From contig NZ_CABHYG010000009.1 in the NCBI RefSeq assembly GCF_902170785.1, positions 426,560-490,559 of the forward strand: a stretch of 64,000 bases of DNA. The letters run 5' to 3'. Source of the DNA: Yersinia proxima (GTDB lineage: Bacteria > Pseudomonadota > Gammaproteobacteria > Enterobacterales > Enterobacteriaceae). Below, piece after piece: positions 39,597-49,645 of the stretch. The notes under the pieces are model-generated. The model had not been told where the DNA came from. It did no database searches and was given only the letters and a program-made list of their open reading frames with translations. The translations under genes were made by a program, and so were the position numbers. How positions within the stretch are numbered: position 1 is the first letter of the stretch; the number at the start of each line of letters is the position of its first letter.

Positions 39597-40598
39597 TTAT
39601 ACTTTGGGTGTACCTATGCTGACCCACATTGGGCCCTTCCCAACCGGATAGCGCTTGAGGGTTGTCAACTCGCCGCTATCATGATCGATACGATACACTG
39701 CGATATGATCAGATTTCTGGCCGGAAGAGATCAGGAACTGACCGCTGTGATCGATATTAAAACCGCGCGGCTGGGCTTCAGTCTGATGATGCCCAACCAA
39801 TGCAATCTCACGCCCGTCTTCAGAAACACTAAAAATACCCAACAGACTGGCAGTACGGTCGCTAATGTACAAATGGCGACCATTTGGCGTGATGTGAATA
39901 TCAGCTGCCCAACGGGTGTCAGTAAAGTCAGCAGGCATGGCATCTAATGTTTGAATGATTTTATATTCTTGGCCGTTATCGCTGATTTGGTAGACATCAA
40001 CCGAGCTATTCAGCTCATTGACACAATAAGCGACCTGCTGATTAGGGTGGAAAGCCATATGACGCGGGCCTGCACCGGCGGCAACAGTCACAGCCGCCTG
40101 CGCGTGTGGCGTCAATTTGCCCTCAGCACTCAAATCAAATAAGCGCACTTTGTCTTCTTTCAGGCAAGGCACCAGCAGGATTTGATTGGTTGGGTCAATA
40201 TTTGCCGAGTGTGGCGCGGGTAGATCATCAAGTTGCTGAATAGGCGCTTGTACCACACCATGCTCATCAATAGGGCTGATGCTGACACAGTTGAAACTGT
40301 AAGAAGCAGAGAACAGAAAACGGCCTTGCAGATCCGTACCAATATGAGTCGGGCTACCTGGCAATGGTGCCATACCAGCGGCAGTCAAAGTGCCATCATC
40401 GGCAATGTTATAGCTGATGATGGCAAAATCAGGGCGAACGCCAACATACAGATGACGCTGGTTCGGATTGATTGTCATCGGCTGCACCTGGCCCGGTACT
40501 TCCACCGTTTGCAGTAAGGTTAATTCACCGGTGGAACCTAATTGCCAGACATGGATTTGCTGACTGTCTGGGCTTGCCACGTAAACCACTTGCTTCAT
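39597..40598 (-). CDS. pgl: 6-phosphogluconolactonase Pgl (YbhE type)
   Basis: This 333-residue seven-bladed beta-propeller enzyme hydrolyses 6-phosphogluconolactone in the oxidative pentose phosphate pathway. Repeated blade motifs are visible, such as [52 protein letters not shown] and [19 protein letters not shown]. Length equals E. coli Pgl (331). It starts [18 protein letters not shown] with AAGGAG upstream, and is divergent from ybhA as in E. coli. Confidence 0.94.
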   Translation of the reverse strand: MKQVVYVASPDSQQIHVWQLGSTGELTLLQTVEVPGQVQPMTINPNQRHLYVGVRPDFAIISYNIADDGTLTAAGMAPLPGSPTHIGTDLQGRFLFSASYSFNCVSISPIDEHGVVQAPIQQLDDLPAPHSANIDPTNQILLVPCLKEDKVRLFDLSAEGKLTPHAQAAVTVAAGAGPRHMAFHPNQQVAYCVNELNSSVDVYQISDNGQEYKIIQTLDAMPADFTDTRWAADIHITPNGRHLYISDRTASLLGIFSVSEDGREIALVGHHQTEAQPRGFNIDHSGQFLISSGQKSDHIAVYRIDHDSGELTTLKRYPVGKGPMWVSIGTPKV

Positions 40599-40811
40599 CT
40601 TTACTCCTTAGTCGAACTTGTTGGGCAACACTATTTTTTATTAACGCATGATTGATACCCTAGCTTACCTGACTGAGCAGGTCTACCGTCGCGCGTTTTA
40701 AAACTAATGATGCTGACCATCCCAAGTCAGGTTTAATCAACGGCTTATCCGGTGTACCATCAGAAAATACTATTCAAACATATTATTTCTCGCCTTGGGA
40801 TTAGCATCACT

Positions 40812-41633
40812 ATGACATACCGTATTATTGCATTGGATTTGGATGGAACGCTGCTCGACAGCAAGAAACGTATTTTGCCTGAATCTTTGTCTGCACTAGC
40901 GCAAGCCCGCGCTGAAGGAGTCAAGGTTGTGGTCGTCACGGGCCGCCATCATGTGGCGATTCATCCGTTTTATCAGGCGCTTGAGCTCGACACTCCAGCG
41001 ATTTGCTGCAATGGCACTTACATATATGATTACCAAGCCAAAAAAGTTTTAGATTCCAATCCATTAAAACCTCAGCAGGCGGTTCAGGTATTACAGTTGC
41101 TGGAGCAAAATGATATCCACGGGCTGATGTATGTCGACGATGCGATGCTATATCAACAGAGTAGCGGGCATGTCGTGCGCTCCCTCAATTGGGCCGAATC
41201 ACTACCCGCAGCCCAACGCCCGACTCTGCTTCATGTCGATAGCTTATTAGATGCCGCCCACAGCGCCAATGCAATTTGGAAATTCGCCACTTCCCATGCA
41301 GATATCGGCCAGCTAAAAACATTTGCGAGCAAAGTAGAAGATGAAATGGGGCTGGCGTGTGAATGGTCGTGGCATGATCAGGTGGATATTGCCCAAGCGG
41401 GAAATAGCAAAGGGATGCGCCTGCAACAATGGGTTGAATCTCAAGGTTTGAGCATGAAAGACGTGGTCGCTTTTGGTGACAATTTTAACGACCTGAGCAT
41501 GCTTGAGAGTGCCGGTTTAGGTGTGGCGATGGGCAACAGCGCTGATGCCATCAAACAACGGGCTGATCTGGTGATTGCCGATAATGAACAACCGGGTATT
41601 GCTGCGGTTATCCGCCAGCATGTGCTGGCTTGA
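40812..41633 (+). CDS. ybhA: HAD-family pyridoxal phosphatase YbhA
   Basis: This 273-residue Cof-type HAD hydrolase has motif I ALDLDGTLLDS near residue 6, motif II VVVTGRHH near 41, a motif III Lys in NSKGMRL near 200, and motif IV VAFGDNFNDLSMLESAG near 217. The cap region GLMYVDDAMLY lies between motifs II and III. E. coli YbhA dephosphorylates pyridoxal phosphate and other small phosphates. The start MTYRIIALD at 40812 is as in E. coli; a reading from 40752 is unsupported. Confidence 0.92.
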   Translation: MTYRIIALDLDGTLLDSKKRILPESLSALAQARAEGVKVVVVTGRHHVAIHPFYQALELDTPAICCNGTYIYDYQAKKVLDSNPLKPQQAVQVLQLLEQNDIHGLMYVDDAMLYQQSSGHVVRSLNWAESLPAAQRPTLLHVDSLLDAAHSANAIWKFATSHADIGQLKTFASKVEDEMGLACEWSWHDQVDIAQAGNSKGMRLQQWVESQGLSMKDVVAFGDNFNDLSMLESAGLGVAMGNSADAIKQRADLVIADNEQPGIAAVIRQHVLA

Positions 41634-41695
41634 TAGCTTAGCCAAAAGAGTAAAATTACTCTGTTAGATCAGCTGCAGACAACTCATAAAGCTGA

Positions 41696-41771
41696 ATCAA
41701 GGGGAAACACTCCGTTGGGGTCGTAACGGCGTAAGCCGTCGGAGCGCCCCCTGGAGTGGTCGCTCCTTGAC
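41696..41771 (+). repeat. 76-bp palindromic intergenic repeat, copy A
   Basis: This element between ybhA and modC aligns without gaps, at roughly three quarters of positions, to the reverse complement of 61808-61883. Shared blocks include AAGGGGAA, CCGTT, GGGTCGTA, AGNCGNCGGAG and CCTT. The ends are inverted (TCAAGGGG / CTCCTTGA) and the centre folds on CGGCGTAAGCCG. It looks like a mobile or dispersed palindromic unit and could act as a transcript end for both neighbours. Confidence 0.7.
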
Positions 41772-41804
41772 TAGCAGAAGTTAGTCGCAGAGAGTTTCAC
41801 ACAC

Positions 41805-42869
41805 TCAATTCTTACGATTAAACGACACACTTTTTATCTGTGCATACACCCACTGACCGGATTTCAGCCCCAGTTCATCCCGCGCCCATGGTGTAATTCT
41901 TGCCCATAACCATTGGTCGCCAACAGCCAGTTTGACATCAACCTGCCCATCAACTTCAATACATTCGGCTATTTTGACCGGCAAAATATTGCGAATACTG
42001 CTGTTTTGCGGTGGCTGTAATACCAATGAGACATCGGCCGCATTTATCCGGATGCGCATTGATTCACCCTCTTGCGCCTCCAGCTTTCCGACCCATAACC
42101 GCTGGTCGCCTAATGCCAGTGCTGTCATCGCGTAACGGTCATGATGACCAATGACACTCACTCGCAATATGCTGCTCGGCTCCTCCCGTTGTAGCCACGG
42201 ACGCAATGCACTACTGGCCCACACCTCTTCCAGGCCACCAACAGCACGCACTTTACCCGCATCCATCACCACCACTTGATCCGCCAAACGCAAAATCTCG
42301 TCCATACTGTGGCTGACATACAATATTGGTGTATTGACGTCTTGCGCTAACCGCTCCAGATACGGCAACAGCTCCCGTTTGCGCGGCAAATCCAGTGAGG
42401 CTAAAGGCTCATCCATCAACAACAGCTCAGGAGCGGTCAGCAAGGCACGGCCAATCGCTACCCGCTGTTTTTCACCACCAGAAAGGGTTAACGGGAAGCG
42501 CCCTAATAGCGCCTCAATCCCCAGTAATCCTACAATGGTATCAAACTGCCCGCGCATTGACGGGTTCATACCATATTGCAAGTTACCCATTACGCGATAA
42601 TGAGGGAACAAACGCGCATCCTGAAAGACATAACCTACACGCCGTTTTTCCGGTGGCAGATAAATATTCTGTTCTGCATCCACCAGCACCCGGCCATTAA
42701 GCACAACTTTACCTTGCTGCGGGCGAGTCAAACCACCAATCACATTGATCAGCGACGTCTTACCGGCTCCCGACAAACCAAAAATAGCGGTAATGCCTTG
42801 GGCGGGTAAATTAGTGCTCACTTGTAAATGCAAATCACCCAGTTGTTGGCTGAAATCCAGTTCTAGCAT
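41805..42869 (-). CDS. modC: Molybdate ABC transporter ATP-binding protein ModC
   Basis: This 354-residue ATPase has Walker [10 protein letters not shown] near residue 32, Q-loop [18 protein letters not shown], signature [15 protein letters not shown] near 129 and Walker [15 protein letters not shown]-terminal molybdate-binding (TOBE/Mop) domain follows from about residue 290 ([16 protein letters not shown]). It overlaps modB by seven bases and is the last gene of modABC. Confidence 0.95.
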   Translation of the reverse strand: MLELDFSQQLGDLHLQVSTNLPAQGITAIFGLSGAGKTSLINVIGGLTRPQQGKVVLNGRVLVDAEQNIYLPPEKRRVGYVFQDARLFPHYRVMGNLQYGMNPSMRGQFDTIVGLLGIEALLGRFPLTLSGGEKQRVAIGRALLTAPELLLMDEPLASLDLPRKRELLPYLERLAQDVNTPILYVSHSMDEILRLADQVVVMDAGKVRAVGGLEEVWASSALRPWLQREEPSSILRVSVIGHHDRYAMTALALGDQRLWVGKLEAQEGESMRIRINAADVSLVLQPPQNSSIRNILPVKIAECIEVDGQVDVKLAVGDQWLWARITPWARDELGLKSGQWVYAQIKSVSFNRKN

Positions 42870-43558
42870 GATACCCCCATGCGCTTTTTACCCCAACGGG
42901 CCAGCCATTCAGACAACAACAGAGAAACCAGCGACAGAATAATGGCAATGACACACAGCCGCGCCGCCGCCGCTTCAGCGCCGGGCGTTTCAATTAGGGT
43001 GTACATGGCCAATGGAATGGTGCGAGTTTCGCCGGGAATATTGGAAACAAAAGTGATGGTGGCACCAAACTCTCCCAGAGAACGGGCAAAAGAAAGCACC
43101 GTACCGGCAATCACACCCGGTAAAGAAAGTGGCAGCGTGATAGTGAAAAACACCCGCCACGGATTTGCTCCGAGGGTACGCGCAGCCAGTTCCAGACGAG
43201 TATCGACGGCTTCTAACGCCAAACGAATTGCCCTGACCATCAACGGGAAAGCCACCACCGCCGAGGCCAATGCCGCACCGCGCCAACTGAAACTGAAATT
43301 AATGCCAAACCAGCTATAAAGCCACTCGCCAATAAAACCGCGGCGACCCATGCTTATTAGCAACAAATAACCAATAACCACTGGTGGTAGCACCAGTGGC
43401 AAGTGAATAACACTATCTAACAACGACTTACCGGGGAAACGGCAGCGTACTAAAATCCATGCCATCAAAATACCTAACGGCAAACTGCACACCACCGCTA
43501 CACCGGAAACCTTCAGGCTCAGAATAATGGCCTGCCACTCATACTCACTCAATATCAT
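42863..43558 (-). CDS. modB: Molybdate ABC transporter permease ModB
   Basis: This 231-residue permease has five or six membrane segments. The EAA loop reads [30 protein letters not shown] near residues 142-171, and [27 protein letters not shown] follows. Both are ModB-specific. Start and modA stop overlap by one base. Confidence 0.95.
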   Translation of the reverse strand: MILSEYEWQAIILSLKVSGVAVVCSLPLGILMAWILVRCRFPGKSLLDSVIHLPLVLPPVVIGYLLLISMGRRGFIGEWLYSWFGINFSFSWRGAALASAVVAFPLMVRAIRLALEAVDTRLELAARTLGANPWRVFFTITLPLSLPGVIAGTVLSFARSLGEFGATITFVSNIPGETRTIPLAMYTLIETPGAEAAAARLCVIAIILSLVSLLLSEWLARWGKKRMGVSC

Positions 43559-44334
43559 TAGCGTGTGGTAAATCCATATTTTTCGAAAATAACAGCCGCT
43601 GCCGGGCTTTTCAGGTAATCATAAAAAGCAGTAACGGTAGGATTTTCATGACCCTTAACAATCGCCATTGGGTATTCAACCGGCTTATGACTCGCTTCCG
43701 GGAATACCCCCACAACTTTCACTTTATCGCTGGCTACAGCATCTGAGCCATAGACGATACCCAGCGGCGCTTCTGCCCGTTCGACCAGTGCCATAGCACT
43801 GCGCACGTTATTGGCTCGTGCCATTTCTGGGGCTAAAGTTGTCCAGGCACCTAAATTCTCCAGTGACTCTTTGGCATAAATCCCTGCAGGAACATGATCA
43901 GGATCGCCAACCGCCAGACGGCCACCCTCTAACAATTTCTTCCAGTCTGTTTTTTTATCAATCTCGACTTTGGTAATTTTGCTGTCTTTTGGCGCAATCA
44001 ATACTAACTCATTACCTAACAGGGTAAAGCGGGTATTAGCGACCATTTGTTGCTTATCAATGGCATAATCCATCCATTGTTGATCAGCAGAGATAAATAA
44101 GTCCGCCGGGGCACCCTGTTCAATCTGACGAGCCAGAGTAGAGGATGACGCGTAAGAGGCCACTACTTCAACTTGCTTCTCTTTCTTATACTGTGCCGCG
44201 ATATCTTGCAGCGCATTGGTCAAAGAGGCCGCCGCAAAAACTGTAATATCTGCCGCCATAGCAGAACTGGAAAATGCTGCCAGCAACACTGCACTCGCAA
44301 CCCATTTATTCACTTTACCGTATTGATTCTTCAT
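43558..44334 (-). CDS. modA: Molybdate-binding periplasmic protein ModA
   Basis: This 258-residue type II binding protein has a signal peptide (KWVASAVLLAAFSSSAMA, then ADITVF). Ligand-binding segments are VFAAASLTNAL near residue 33, SYASSSTLARQIEQGAPADLFISAD near 60, AVGDPDHVPAGIYAKESL near 146, and GIVYGSDA near 198. It leads the modABC operon, with a ModE box 23 bases upstream. Confidence 0.95.
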   Translation of the reverse strand: MKNQYGKVNKWVASAVLLAAFSSSAMAADITVFAAASLTNALQDIAAQYKKEKQVEVVASYASSSTLARQIEQGAPADLFISADQQWMDYAIDKQQMVANTRFTLLGNELVLIAPKDSKITKVEIDKKTDWKKLLEGGRLAVGDPDHVPAGIYAKESLENLGAWTTLAPEMARANNVRSAMALVERAEAPLGIVYGSDAVASDKVKVVGVFPEASHKPVEYPMAIVKGHENPTVTAFYDYLKSPAAAVIFEKYGFTTR

Positions 44335-44356
44335 CTTGTTCTCCGCATGAGTGATA

Positions 44357-44383
44357 CCGCTATATACGCTGAAATATAACGTA
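44357..44383. promoter_or_regulatory. ModE operator upstream of modA
   Basis: CCGCTATATA and ATATAACG form an inverted repeat separated by six bases, matching the ModE half-site CGNTATATA on both sides with one change. In E. coli molybdate-loaded ModE represses modABC through a site of this form. Confidence 0.75.
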
Positions 44384-44468
44384 ACATCATGGGCAGGTCA
44401 TGTAATTTATCGGCTAGATGTGAGGTATCTTGAGTTGGTGAAGATAATGGAGCAAAAGATAAAAACGA

Positions 44469-44498
44469 AAATGCCCGGCGTTAATACACCAGGCATTT
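44469..44498 (-). terminator. Terminator after acrZ
   Basis: AAATGCCCGG pairs with CCAGGCATTT with one mismatch across a 10-base loop. A T-rich tail follows on the minus strand. It separates acrZ from the modA promoter. Confidence 0.7.
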
Positions 44499-44540
44499 AT
44501 GAAATAGATACAACCGCGTCAGAAACAGCAGCTATCTTAC

Positions 44541-44681
44541 TTAAGAGCGTTCTTTCGTGTGACCCGTTTTAGAGATGATGTTAAACACCTCACCCAGCCC
44601 ATAGATCATACCCAAAATCACTGCCATCACTACGGGCACCATGACCACAGCAAAAAGCAGGCTTTTCAAAAGATCTAACAT
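44541..44681 (-). CDS. acrZ: AcrAB-TolC accessory membrane protein AcrZ
   Basis: This 46-codon gene encodes [20 protein letters not shown] followed by [16 protein letters not shown] and a polar tail. It closely follows E. coli AcrZ (YbhT), a one-helix protein that binds the AcrB drug-efflux pump and tunes its substrate range. GAGAGG lies upstream of the ATG. The position next to modA and divergent from modE is the E. coli arrangement. The upstream spacer holds a small palindrome GATAACCCACGTTATC of unknown meaning. Confidence 0.92.
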   Translation of the reverse strand: MLDLLKSLLFAVVMVPVVMAVILGMIYGLGEVFNIISKTGHTKERS

Positions 44682-44916
44682 ACTAACCTCTCATAACTAC
44701 TTTATAGAGCGATAACCCACGTTATCACAATAACCAATAGATATCATTCTGTGTAAATTATATAAGCAATGAATGAATGCAGTTATTCTAACCCACACAA
44801 AAAGAATGTAACCTGCCAAACGTGCGATTGGGGCTTTAGCGCTACGCACTTGATGTTCATTGGATATACACCGATTGTTGAGTCACAATACGCGTTTCCC
44901 GCTGGAGCTAAAAATC

Positions 44917-45708
44917 ATGCAGGCCGAAATCCTACTCACTTTAAAACTTCAGCAGCGACTGTTTGCCGATCCACGACGTATCTCATTACTGAAACAAATA
45001 CAAAATACCGGTTCAATTAGTCAGGGCGCGAAACTCGCGGGCATTAGCTATAAAAGTGCCTGGGATGCCATCAATGAAATGAATACCTTAGCTGAGGAAA
45101 CCTTGGTCGAGCGGGCAACAGGCGGCAAAGGTGGCGGCGGCGCTTTTCTGACTCGCTATGGTGAGCGTTTAATTCAGCTCTATGATTTGCTGGCGCAGAT
45201 TCAACAAAAAGCATTTGATACTTTAAAAGACGACTCGATGCCACTGGATAGCTTGCTGGCCGCAATTTCTCGTTTCTCTCTGCAAACCAGCGCCCGTAAC
45301 CAGTTCTTCGGTACGGTGATAGAGCGTGACCACCAGCAGGTTCAGCAACACATCAATATCTTGTTATCTGATGGGAAAACTCGCTTATCTGCGGCAATCA
45401 CCCAGCAAAGTGCTGATCGGCTACAACTTGTGGCGGGTAAAGAAGTGTTGGCGCTGATCAAAGCGCCCTGGATAAAACTGATCACTGATCAAGCGCTCGC
45501 GGGGGCGGCGGATAACTCTCTGCCAGGCATCGTCAGCAGTATCGAGCCTGGTAATGAACACAGTGAGGTTATCGTGACGTTGGCGGGAGGCGCCAGTCTC
45601 TGCTCGACACAGAATAACAGCGAGTTGCACAAATTGAATTTGCGCGTAGGAAGTAATGTTATTGCTCAGTTCAATGCTGATCGGGTCATCATCGCCACGT
45701 TGTGCTGA
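44917..45708 (+). CDS. modE: Molybdate-responsive transcriptional regulator ModE
   Basis: This 263-residue protein has an N-terminal winged helix-turn-helix (SLLKQIQNTGSISQGAKLAGISYKSAWDAINEMN, about 23-56) with the GGKGGGGAFLT wing. Two C-terminal Mop domains (about 124-190 and 196-262) bind molybdate. It represses modABC and activates molybdoenzyme genes. The start at 44917 (MQAEILL) has GGAG upstream and aligns with E. coli ModE (262). Confidence 0.95.
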   Translation: MQAEILLTLKLQQRLFADPRRISLLKQIQNTGSISQGAKLAGISYKSAWDAINEMNTLAEETLVERATGGKGGGGAFLTRYGERLIQLYDLLAQIQQKAFDTLKDDSMPLDSLLAAISRFSLQTSARNQFFGTVIERDHQQVQQHINILLSDGKTRLSAAITQQSADRLQLVAGKEVLALIKAPWIKLITDQALAGAADNSLPGIVSSIEPGNEHSEVIVTLAGGASLCSTQNNSELHKLNLRVGSNVIAQFNADRVIIATLC

Positions 45709-45815
45709 GGAATTCACGTTAATTATCAACTGTAGGTAATCATTTACCTGTTGACATTTTGCCTCTTCCCACCTATTCCTACACTATTATTGTGTTGCGT
45801 AATATGGGAAAGATG

Positions 45816-47309
45816 ATGTCTGAATTGCAAATAACGCAAGGTTGTTTTCGTCTGAGCGACACCCGGACACTCATCTTGCCAGAGTTATGTATCTCTTCTG
45901 GTGATAAGCTGCACAGAAGCGATAGCTGGGCATTTGTTGGTGCCAATGGCAGTGGCAAATCGTCGCTGGCCAAAGCCTTAGCGGGAGAGCTTGTCCTGCT
46001 TAGTGGCAGTCGCCAGAGCAATTTCAACCATATTGTGCGTTTGTCTTTCGAGCAACTCCAACAACTGGTCAGCGAAGAGTGGCAGCGCAATAACACCGAT
46101 TTACTCAGCGCCGATGAAGATGACACCGGGCGCACCACAGCCGAAATCATCCAGGAAGAATTCAGCGATTCGCAGCGCTGCCAGCAGCTGGCGGAACAAT
46201 TTGGCATTAGTCACTTGCTCTCCCGCCGCTTTAAGTATCTTTCGACTGGTGAAACCCGTAAGACATTGTTATGTCGGGCACTGATGCCACAACCCGATCT
46301 ACTGATTCTGGATGAGCCGTTTGATGGTTTGGATGTGGCCGCCCGTGGGCAGTTAGCCAGCATGTTGTCCACACTTGCGGCCCAGGGTGTCACACTGGTT
46401 TTGGTGCTTAACCGCTTTGATGATATTCCCGATTTTGTGCAATACGTCGGCGTACTCGCGGATTGCCAATTGACTCATACCGGCCCACGCCAGCAGATCC
46501 TTTCCCAAGCGCTGATCGCTCAACTGGCACATAGCGAAAATATGGAGGGATTGTTACTGCCAGAAACAGAAAGCCCACAGCAGAAAATCCACTTACCGCA
46601 AGATAATCCACTGATTGTATTGAAAAATGGAGTAGTAAAGTACAATGACCGCCCTATCCTGCATAATCTGAGTTGGCAGGTAAACCCTGGTGAGCATTGG
46701 CAAATTATTGGTCAGAATGGTGCTGGAAAATCAACTTTACTCAGCTTAATCACAGGTGACCATCCACAAGGCTACAGTAATGATTTAACACTGTTTGGCC
46801 GCCGTCGTGGCAGTGGGGAAACCATCTGGGATATTAAGCGCCATATCGGTTATGTCAGCAGTAGCTTGCATTTAGACTATCGTGTCAGCACCAATCTGCG
46901 CACGGTGATTTTATCGGGTTTTTTCGATTCAATTGGTATTTATCAAGCGGTATCAGACAGACAACAACAACTTGCCGATCAATGGCTGGCATTACTGGGC
47001 TTTTCTGCGACGACTGCCGCTCAACCTTTCCATAGCTTATCCTGGGGGCAACAGCGCTTGGCTCTGATCGCCAGAGCACTGGTAAAACACCCCGCGTTAC
47101 TGATTCTCGATGAACCATTGCAAGGACTAGATCCACTTAACCGATTGTTAGTGCGCCGGTTTATTGACGTGATGATCAACGAAGGTGAGACACAATTGTT
47201 GTTCGTGTCTCACCACGCAGAAGATGCACCGCAATGCATTACCCATCGATTAACCTTTATTCCGGATGGTGATATTTATCAATATCAACAGGAAAAATTA
47301 CCTGATTGA
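45816..47309 (+). CDS. modF: ABC ATP-binding protein ModF (two ATPase domains)
   Basis: This 497-residue protein has two ABC domains. The first has Walker A GANGSGKSS, signature YLSTGETRKTLLCRAL and LLILDEPFDGLD. The second has GQNGAGKST, LSWGQQRLALIARAL and LLILDEPLQGLDP. It has no membrane part, and its role in molybdate physiology is undefined. The start MSELQITQG at 45816 follows an adjacent ATG and fits E. coli ModF, although the segment SSGDKLHRSDSWAF is a few residues longer than in E. coli. It lies 107 bases downstream of modE. Confidence 0.92.
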   Translation: MSELQITQGCFRLSDTRTLILPELCISSGDKLHRSDSWAFVGANGSGKSSLAKALAGELVLLSGSRQSNFNHIVRLSFEQLQQLVSEEWQRNNTDLLSADEDDTGRTTAEIIQEEFSDSQRCQQLAEQFGISHLLSRRFKYLSTGETRKTLLCRALMPQPDLLILDEPFDGLDVAARGQLASMLSTLAAQGVTLVLVLNRFDDIPDFVQYVGVLADCQLTHTGPRQQILSQALIAQLAHSENMEGLLLPETESPQQKIHLPQDNPLIVLKNGVVKYNDRPILHNLSWQVNPGEHWQIIGQNGAGKSTLLSLITGDHPQGYSNDLTLFGRRRGSGETIWDIKRHIGYVSSSLHLDYRVSTNLRTVILSGFFDSIGIYQAVSDRQQQLADQWLALLGFSATTAAQPFHSLSWGQQRLALIARALVKHPALLILDEPLQGLDPLNRLLVRRFIDVMINEGETQLLFVSHHAEDAPQCITHRLTFIPDGDIYQYQQEKLPD

Positions 47310-47499
47310 ATGCATCAAAATTATCTATTTCATTACTTTATTTGTTTAAAAATAATGAAATATTTACCTCATTTACCTGAGGTTTATACCCAACCGCCTA
47401 TGTTACTATTCCAACCGTCAGCCCGCATTAAGGCTGGCGGTGGATACTGGTTTGAGTTATCCAACCTCGAATATCTCAGGATAAATAAAGGGACTTCCT

Positions 47500-48318
47500 A
47501 TGTGGGGCGTACTTGCTGCATCGCTGCTTTTCTTATCAATTAACCGGGTACTTTCCCTGTTTCTGTTAGCTTCATCCTTATCAATTGCCCTTTATCACGG
47601 TGTTTTGACATTACCCTCGGCGGCATTTCTGTTGCTGATACTGGCGGTTGCGCTGCTACTAAAAAAATACCGTCAGCAGAAATGGTTGGCAGCCGGATTA
47701 GAATTGCTTTTGGTGCTTGCCGCCATTGCCCTATTCCTGCATCTGATACCCGGCTTTAACAACTTGAAAGTGTTAGACCGCGTAAAAATAGGGCCACTGA
47801 GCGCCGCCTTCACCATGTATTACAACCTCGATAAGGCACTGGTTCCCTTTATTTTGCTCGCTTGCCTACCCACCTTGTTTGTCGCCAAAAAACATCTATC
47901 AGTTAGCAGGATCAGCTGGTTAGGTTTGGTTGTCAGTATCCCTGCATTGTTACTGCTGGCGGTCGCTTTAGGCGGTTTGAAAATTGAAATGCACACTCCG
48001 ATATGGCTTGGCTCCTTTGTTATGGCCAATATATTTTTTGTTTGCCTGGCTGAAGAAGCGCTATTCCGTGGTTATTTGCAGCAACGCCTAAGTCAGTGTA
48101 TCGGGAACTATCCTGCGCTGCTGCTTACCGCGCTGTTATTCGGTGCTGCACATTTTGCAGGTGGTACGCTGTTAATGGTGTTCGCTGCTCTGGCGGGAGT
48201 CATTTATGGTTTAGCATGGTTATGGAGTGGCCGTTTATGGGTTGCAGTGACATTCCATTTCGGGCTGAATTTAATGCATTTGTTGTTCTTTACTTACCCA
48301 CTTTATTCCGCCCACTGA
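47500..48318 (+). CDS. CPBP family intramembrane glutamic protease
   Basis: This 272-residue polytopic protein has about eight membrane segments. CPBP (CAAX-protease/bacteriocin-processing) signatures are EEALFRGYLQQRL with E185 and E186, a second motif ALLFGAAHFAGG with H218, and a late FHFGLNLMHLLFF. Relatives process peptides or prenylated proteins, or give self-immunity to bacteriocins; the target here is unknown. It is not close enough to the peptide cluster at 53.7 kb to be linked to it with confidence. Confidence 0.85.
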   Translation: MWGVLAASLLFLSINRVLSLFLLASSLSIALYHGVLTLPSAAFLLLILAVALLLKKYRQQKWLAAGLELLLVLAAIALFLHLIPGFNNLKVLDRVKIGPLSAAFTMYYNLDKALVPFILLACLPTLFVAKKHLSVSRISWLGLVVSIPALLLLAVALGGLKIEMHTPIWLGSFVMANIFFVCLAEEALFRGYLQQRLSQCIGNYPALLLTALLFGAAHFAGGTLLMVFAALAGVIYGLAWLWSGRLWVAVTFHFGLNLMHLLFFTYPLYSAH

Positions 48319-48332
48319 TTTTACTGACAAGC

Positions 48333-48366
48333 CCCGATACCTGCCATTTTATCCGCCGGTATCGGG
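48333..48366 (+). terminator. Hairpin after the CPBP protease gene
   Basis: CCCGATACC pairs perfectly with GGTATCGGG (9 bp, 16-base loop). It lies 15 bases after the stop and lacks a strong T run. Confidence 0.55.
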
Positions 48367-48374
48367 TCATGGCG

Positions 48375-48403
48375 TCATTTAGCAGGACATTCCTGCTAAA
48401 TGA
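48375..48403. repeat. Perfect 13-bp inverted repeat
   Basis: TCATTTAGCAGGA CAT TCCTGCTAAATGA is a perfect palindrome with a 3-base loop, directly after the previous hairpin. No T run follows. It may be an mRNA-end structure or a protein site in the region before galE. Confidence 0.6.
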
Positions 48404-48527
48404 ATGGATGAGAACGCTACCACTGTGGTTATCTCTGTTATCCCCGAGTTTTCTCTGTTTTTTGGCCTATCCTTGTTCATTCCCCTGTATTTATACCCTC
48501 ACAGGGATTAAGCTAGCATAAAATTAA

Positions 48528-48543
48528 ATGTAAACGATTCCAT
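48528..48543. promoter_or_regulatory. GalR/GalS operator upstream of galE
   Basis: ATGTAAACGATTCCAT differs from the E. coli gal external operator (GTGTAAACGATTCCAC) only at its two end bases. It lies 76 bases before the galE start codon and indicates galactose-inducible control of galETKM. Confidence 0.85.
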
Positions 48544-48619
48544 TATTGAGCGCAGATCACCTTTTCTCACATAATGGCATGCTATCTTTCTTAGACAAAA
48601 GTCATTCGAGGAGTCTTTT

Positions 48620-49636
48620 ATGTACGTACTGGTAACAGGTGGTAGCGGTTACATTGGTAGTCATACCTGTGTGCAATTGATTAAAGCTGGCCACACACCG
48701 GTGATCCTCGACAATCTTTGTAATAGCAAATCCAGTGTACTAGCCCGGATACACCAATTAACGGGTTACACCCCTAAATTTTATCAGGGGGATATTCGTG
48801 ACCGTGCCCTGCTCGATAAGATATTCGCCGCTCATGCTATTGATGCAGTCATTCATTTTGCTGGCTTGAAAGCTGTCGGCGAATCAGTCAGTAAGCCATT
48901 GGAATATTATAATAATAATGTCTATGGCACTTTGGTCTTACTGGAAGCGATGCGCACTGCCCAGGTCAAAAACTTTATCTTCAGCTCTTCTGCCACCGTG
49001 TATGGTGATCAGCCACAAATTCCTTATGTTGAAAAATTCCCGACCGGTTCCCCCTCCAGCCCGTATGGCCGCAGTAAATTAATGGTTGAACAAATCCTGC
49101 AAGATGTGCAACTGGCCGACCCACAATGGAACATGACTATCCTGCGCTATTTCAATCCGGTTGGAGCCCATTCATCTGGGCTGATGGGAGAAGATCCACA
49201 GGGTATCCCTAACAACTTGATGCCGTTTATTGCACAGGTTGCAGTAGGCCGCCGTGAATCATTGGCGATATTCGGCAATGACTATCCGACCCCTGATGGC
49301 ACTGGGGTTCGAGACTATATTCACGTGGTCGATTTAGCTGATGGCCATGTTGCAGCAATGGGAAAATTACATAATCAGCCTGGCGTGCATATTTTTAATC
49401 TGGGTGCCGGTGTCGGTCACAGTGTTTTACAGGTGGTCGAAGCATTCAGCAAGGCTTGCGGCAAACCACTGGCCTACCATTTTGCGCCGCGTCGTGAAGG
49501 CGATCTTCCTGCTTATTGGGCGGACCCCACCAAAGCAGCGGAACAGCTGGGCTGGCGAGTTAGCCGTTCGTTGGAAGAAATGGCGGCTGATACCTGGCGC
49601 TGGCAATCACAAAATCCTCAGGGCTATCCCGATTAA
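48620..49636 (+). CDS. galE: UDP-glucose 4-epimerase GalE
   Basis: This 338-residue NAD-dependent epimerase interconverts UDP-galactose and UDP-glucose. It has the Rossmann motif VTGGSGYIGSHTC, HFAGLKAVGES near residue 79, the SSSATVYG strand near 121, and the catalytic YGRSK (Tyr/Lys) near 149. Length equals E. coli GalE. GAGGAG lies upstream of the ATG. It is the first gene of galETKM. Confidence 0.97.
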   Translation: MYVLVTGGSGYIGSHTCVQLIKAGHTPVILDNLCNSKSSVLARIHQLTGYTPKFYQGDIRDRALLDKIFAAHAIDAVIHFAGLKAVGESVSKPLEYYNNNVYGTLVLLEAMRTAQVKNFIFSSSATVYGDQPQIPYVEKFPTGSPSSPYGRSKLMVEQILQDVQLADPQWNMTILRYFNPVGAHSSGLMGEDPQGIPNNLMPFIAQVAVGRRESLAIFGNDYPTPDGTGVRDYIHVVDLADGHVAAMGKLHNQPGVHIFNLGAGVGHSVLQVVEAFSKACGKPLAYHFAPRREGDLPAYWADPTKAAEQLGWRVSRSLEEMAADTWRWQSQNPQGYPD

Positions 49637-49645
49637 GGTATTTTT

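Noticed and set aside
47310..47543. 77-residue ORF between modF and the CPBP protease gene
   Set aside because: It overlaps the start of the protease gene in another frame and lacks a ribosome site. The region looks like a promoter spacer with one imperfect hairpin.
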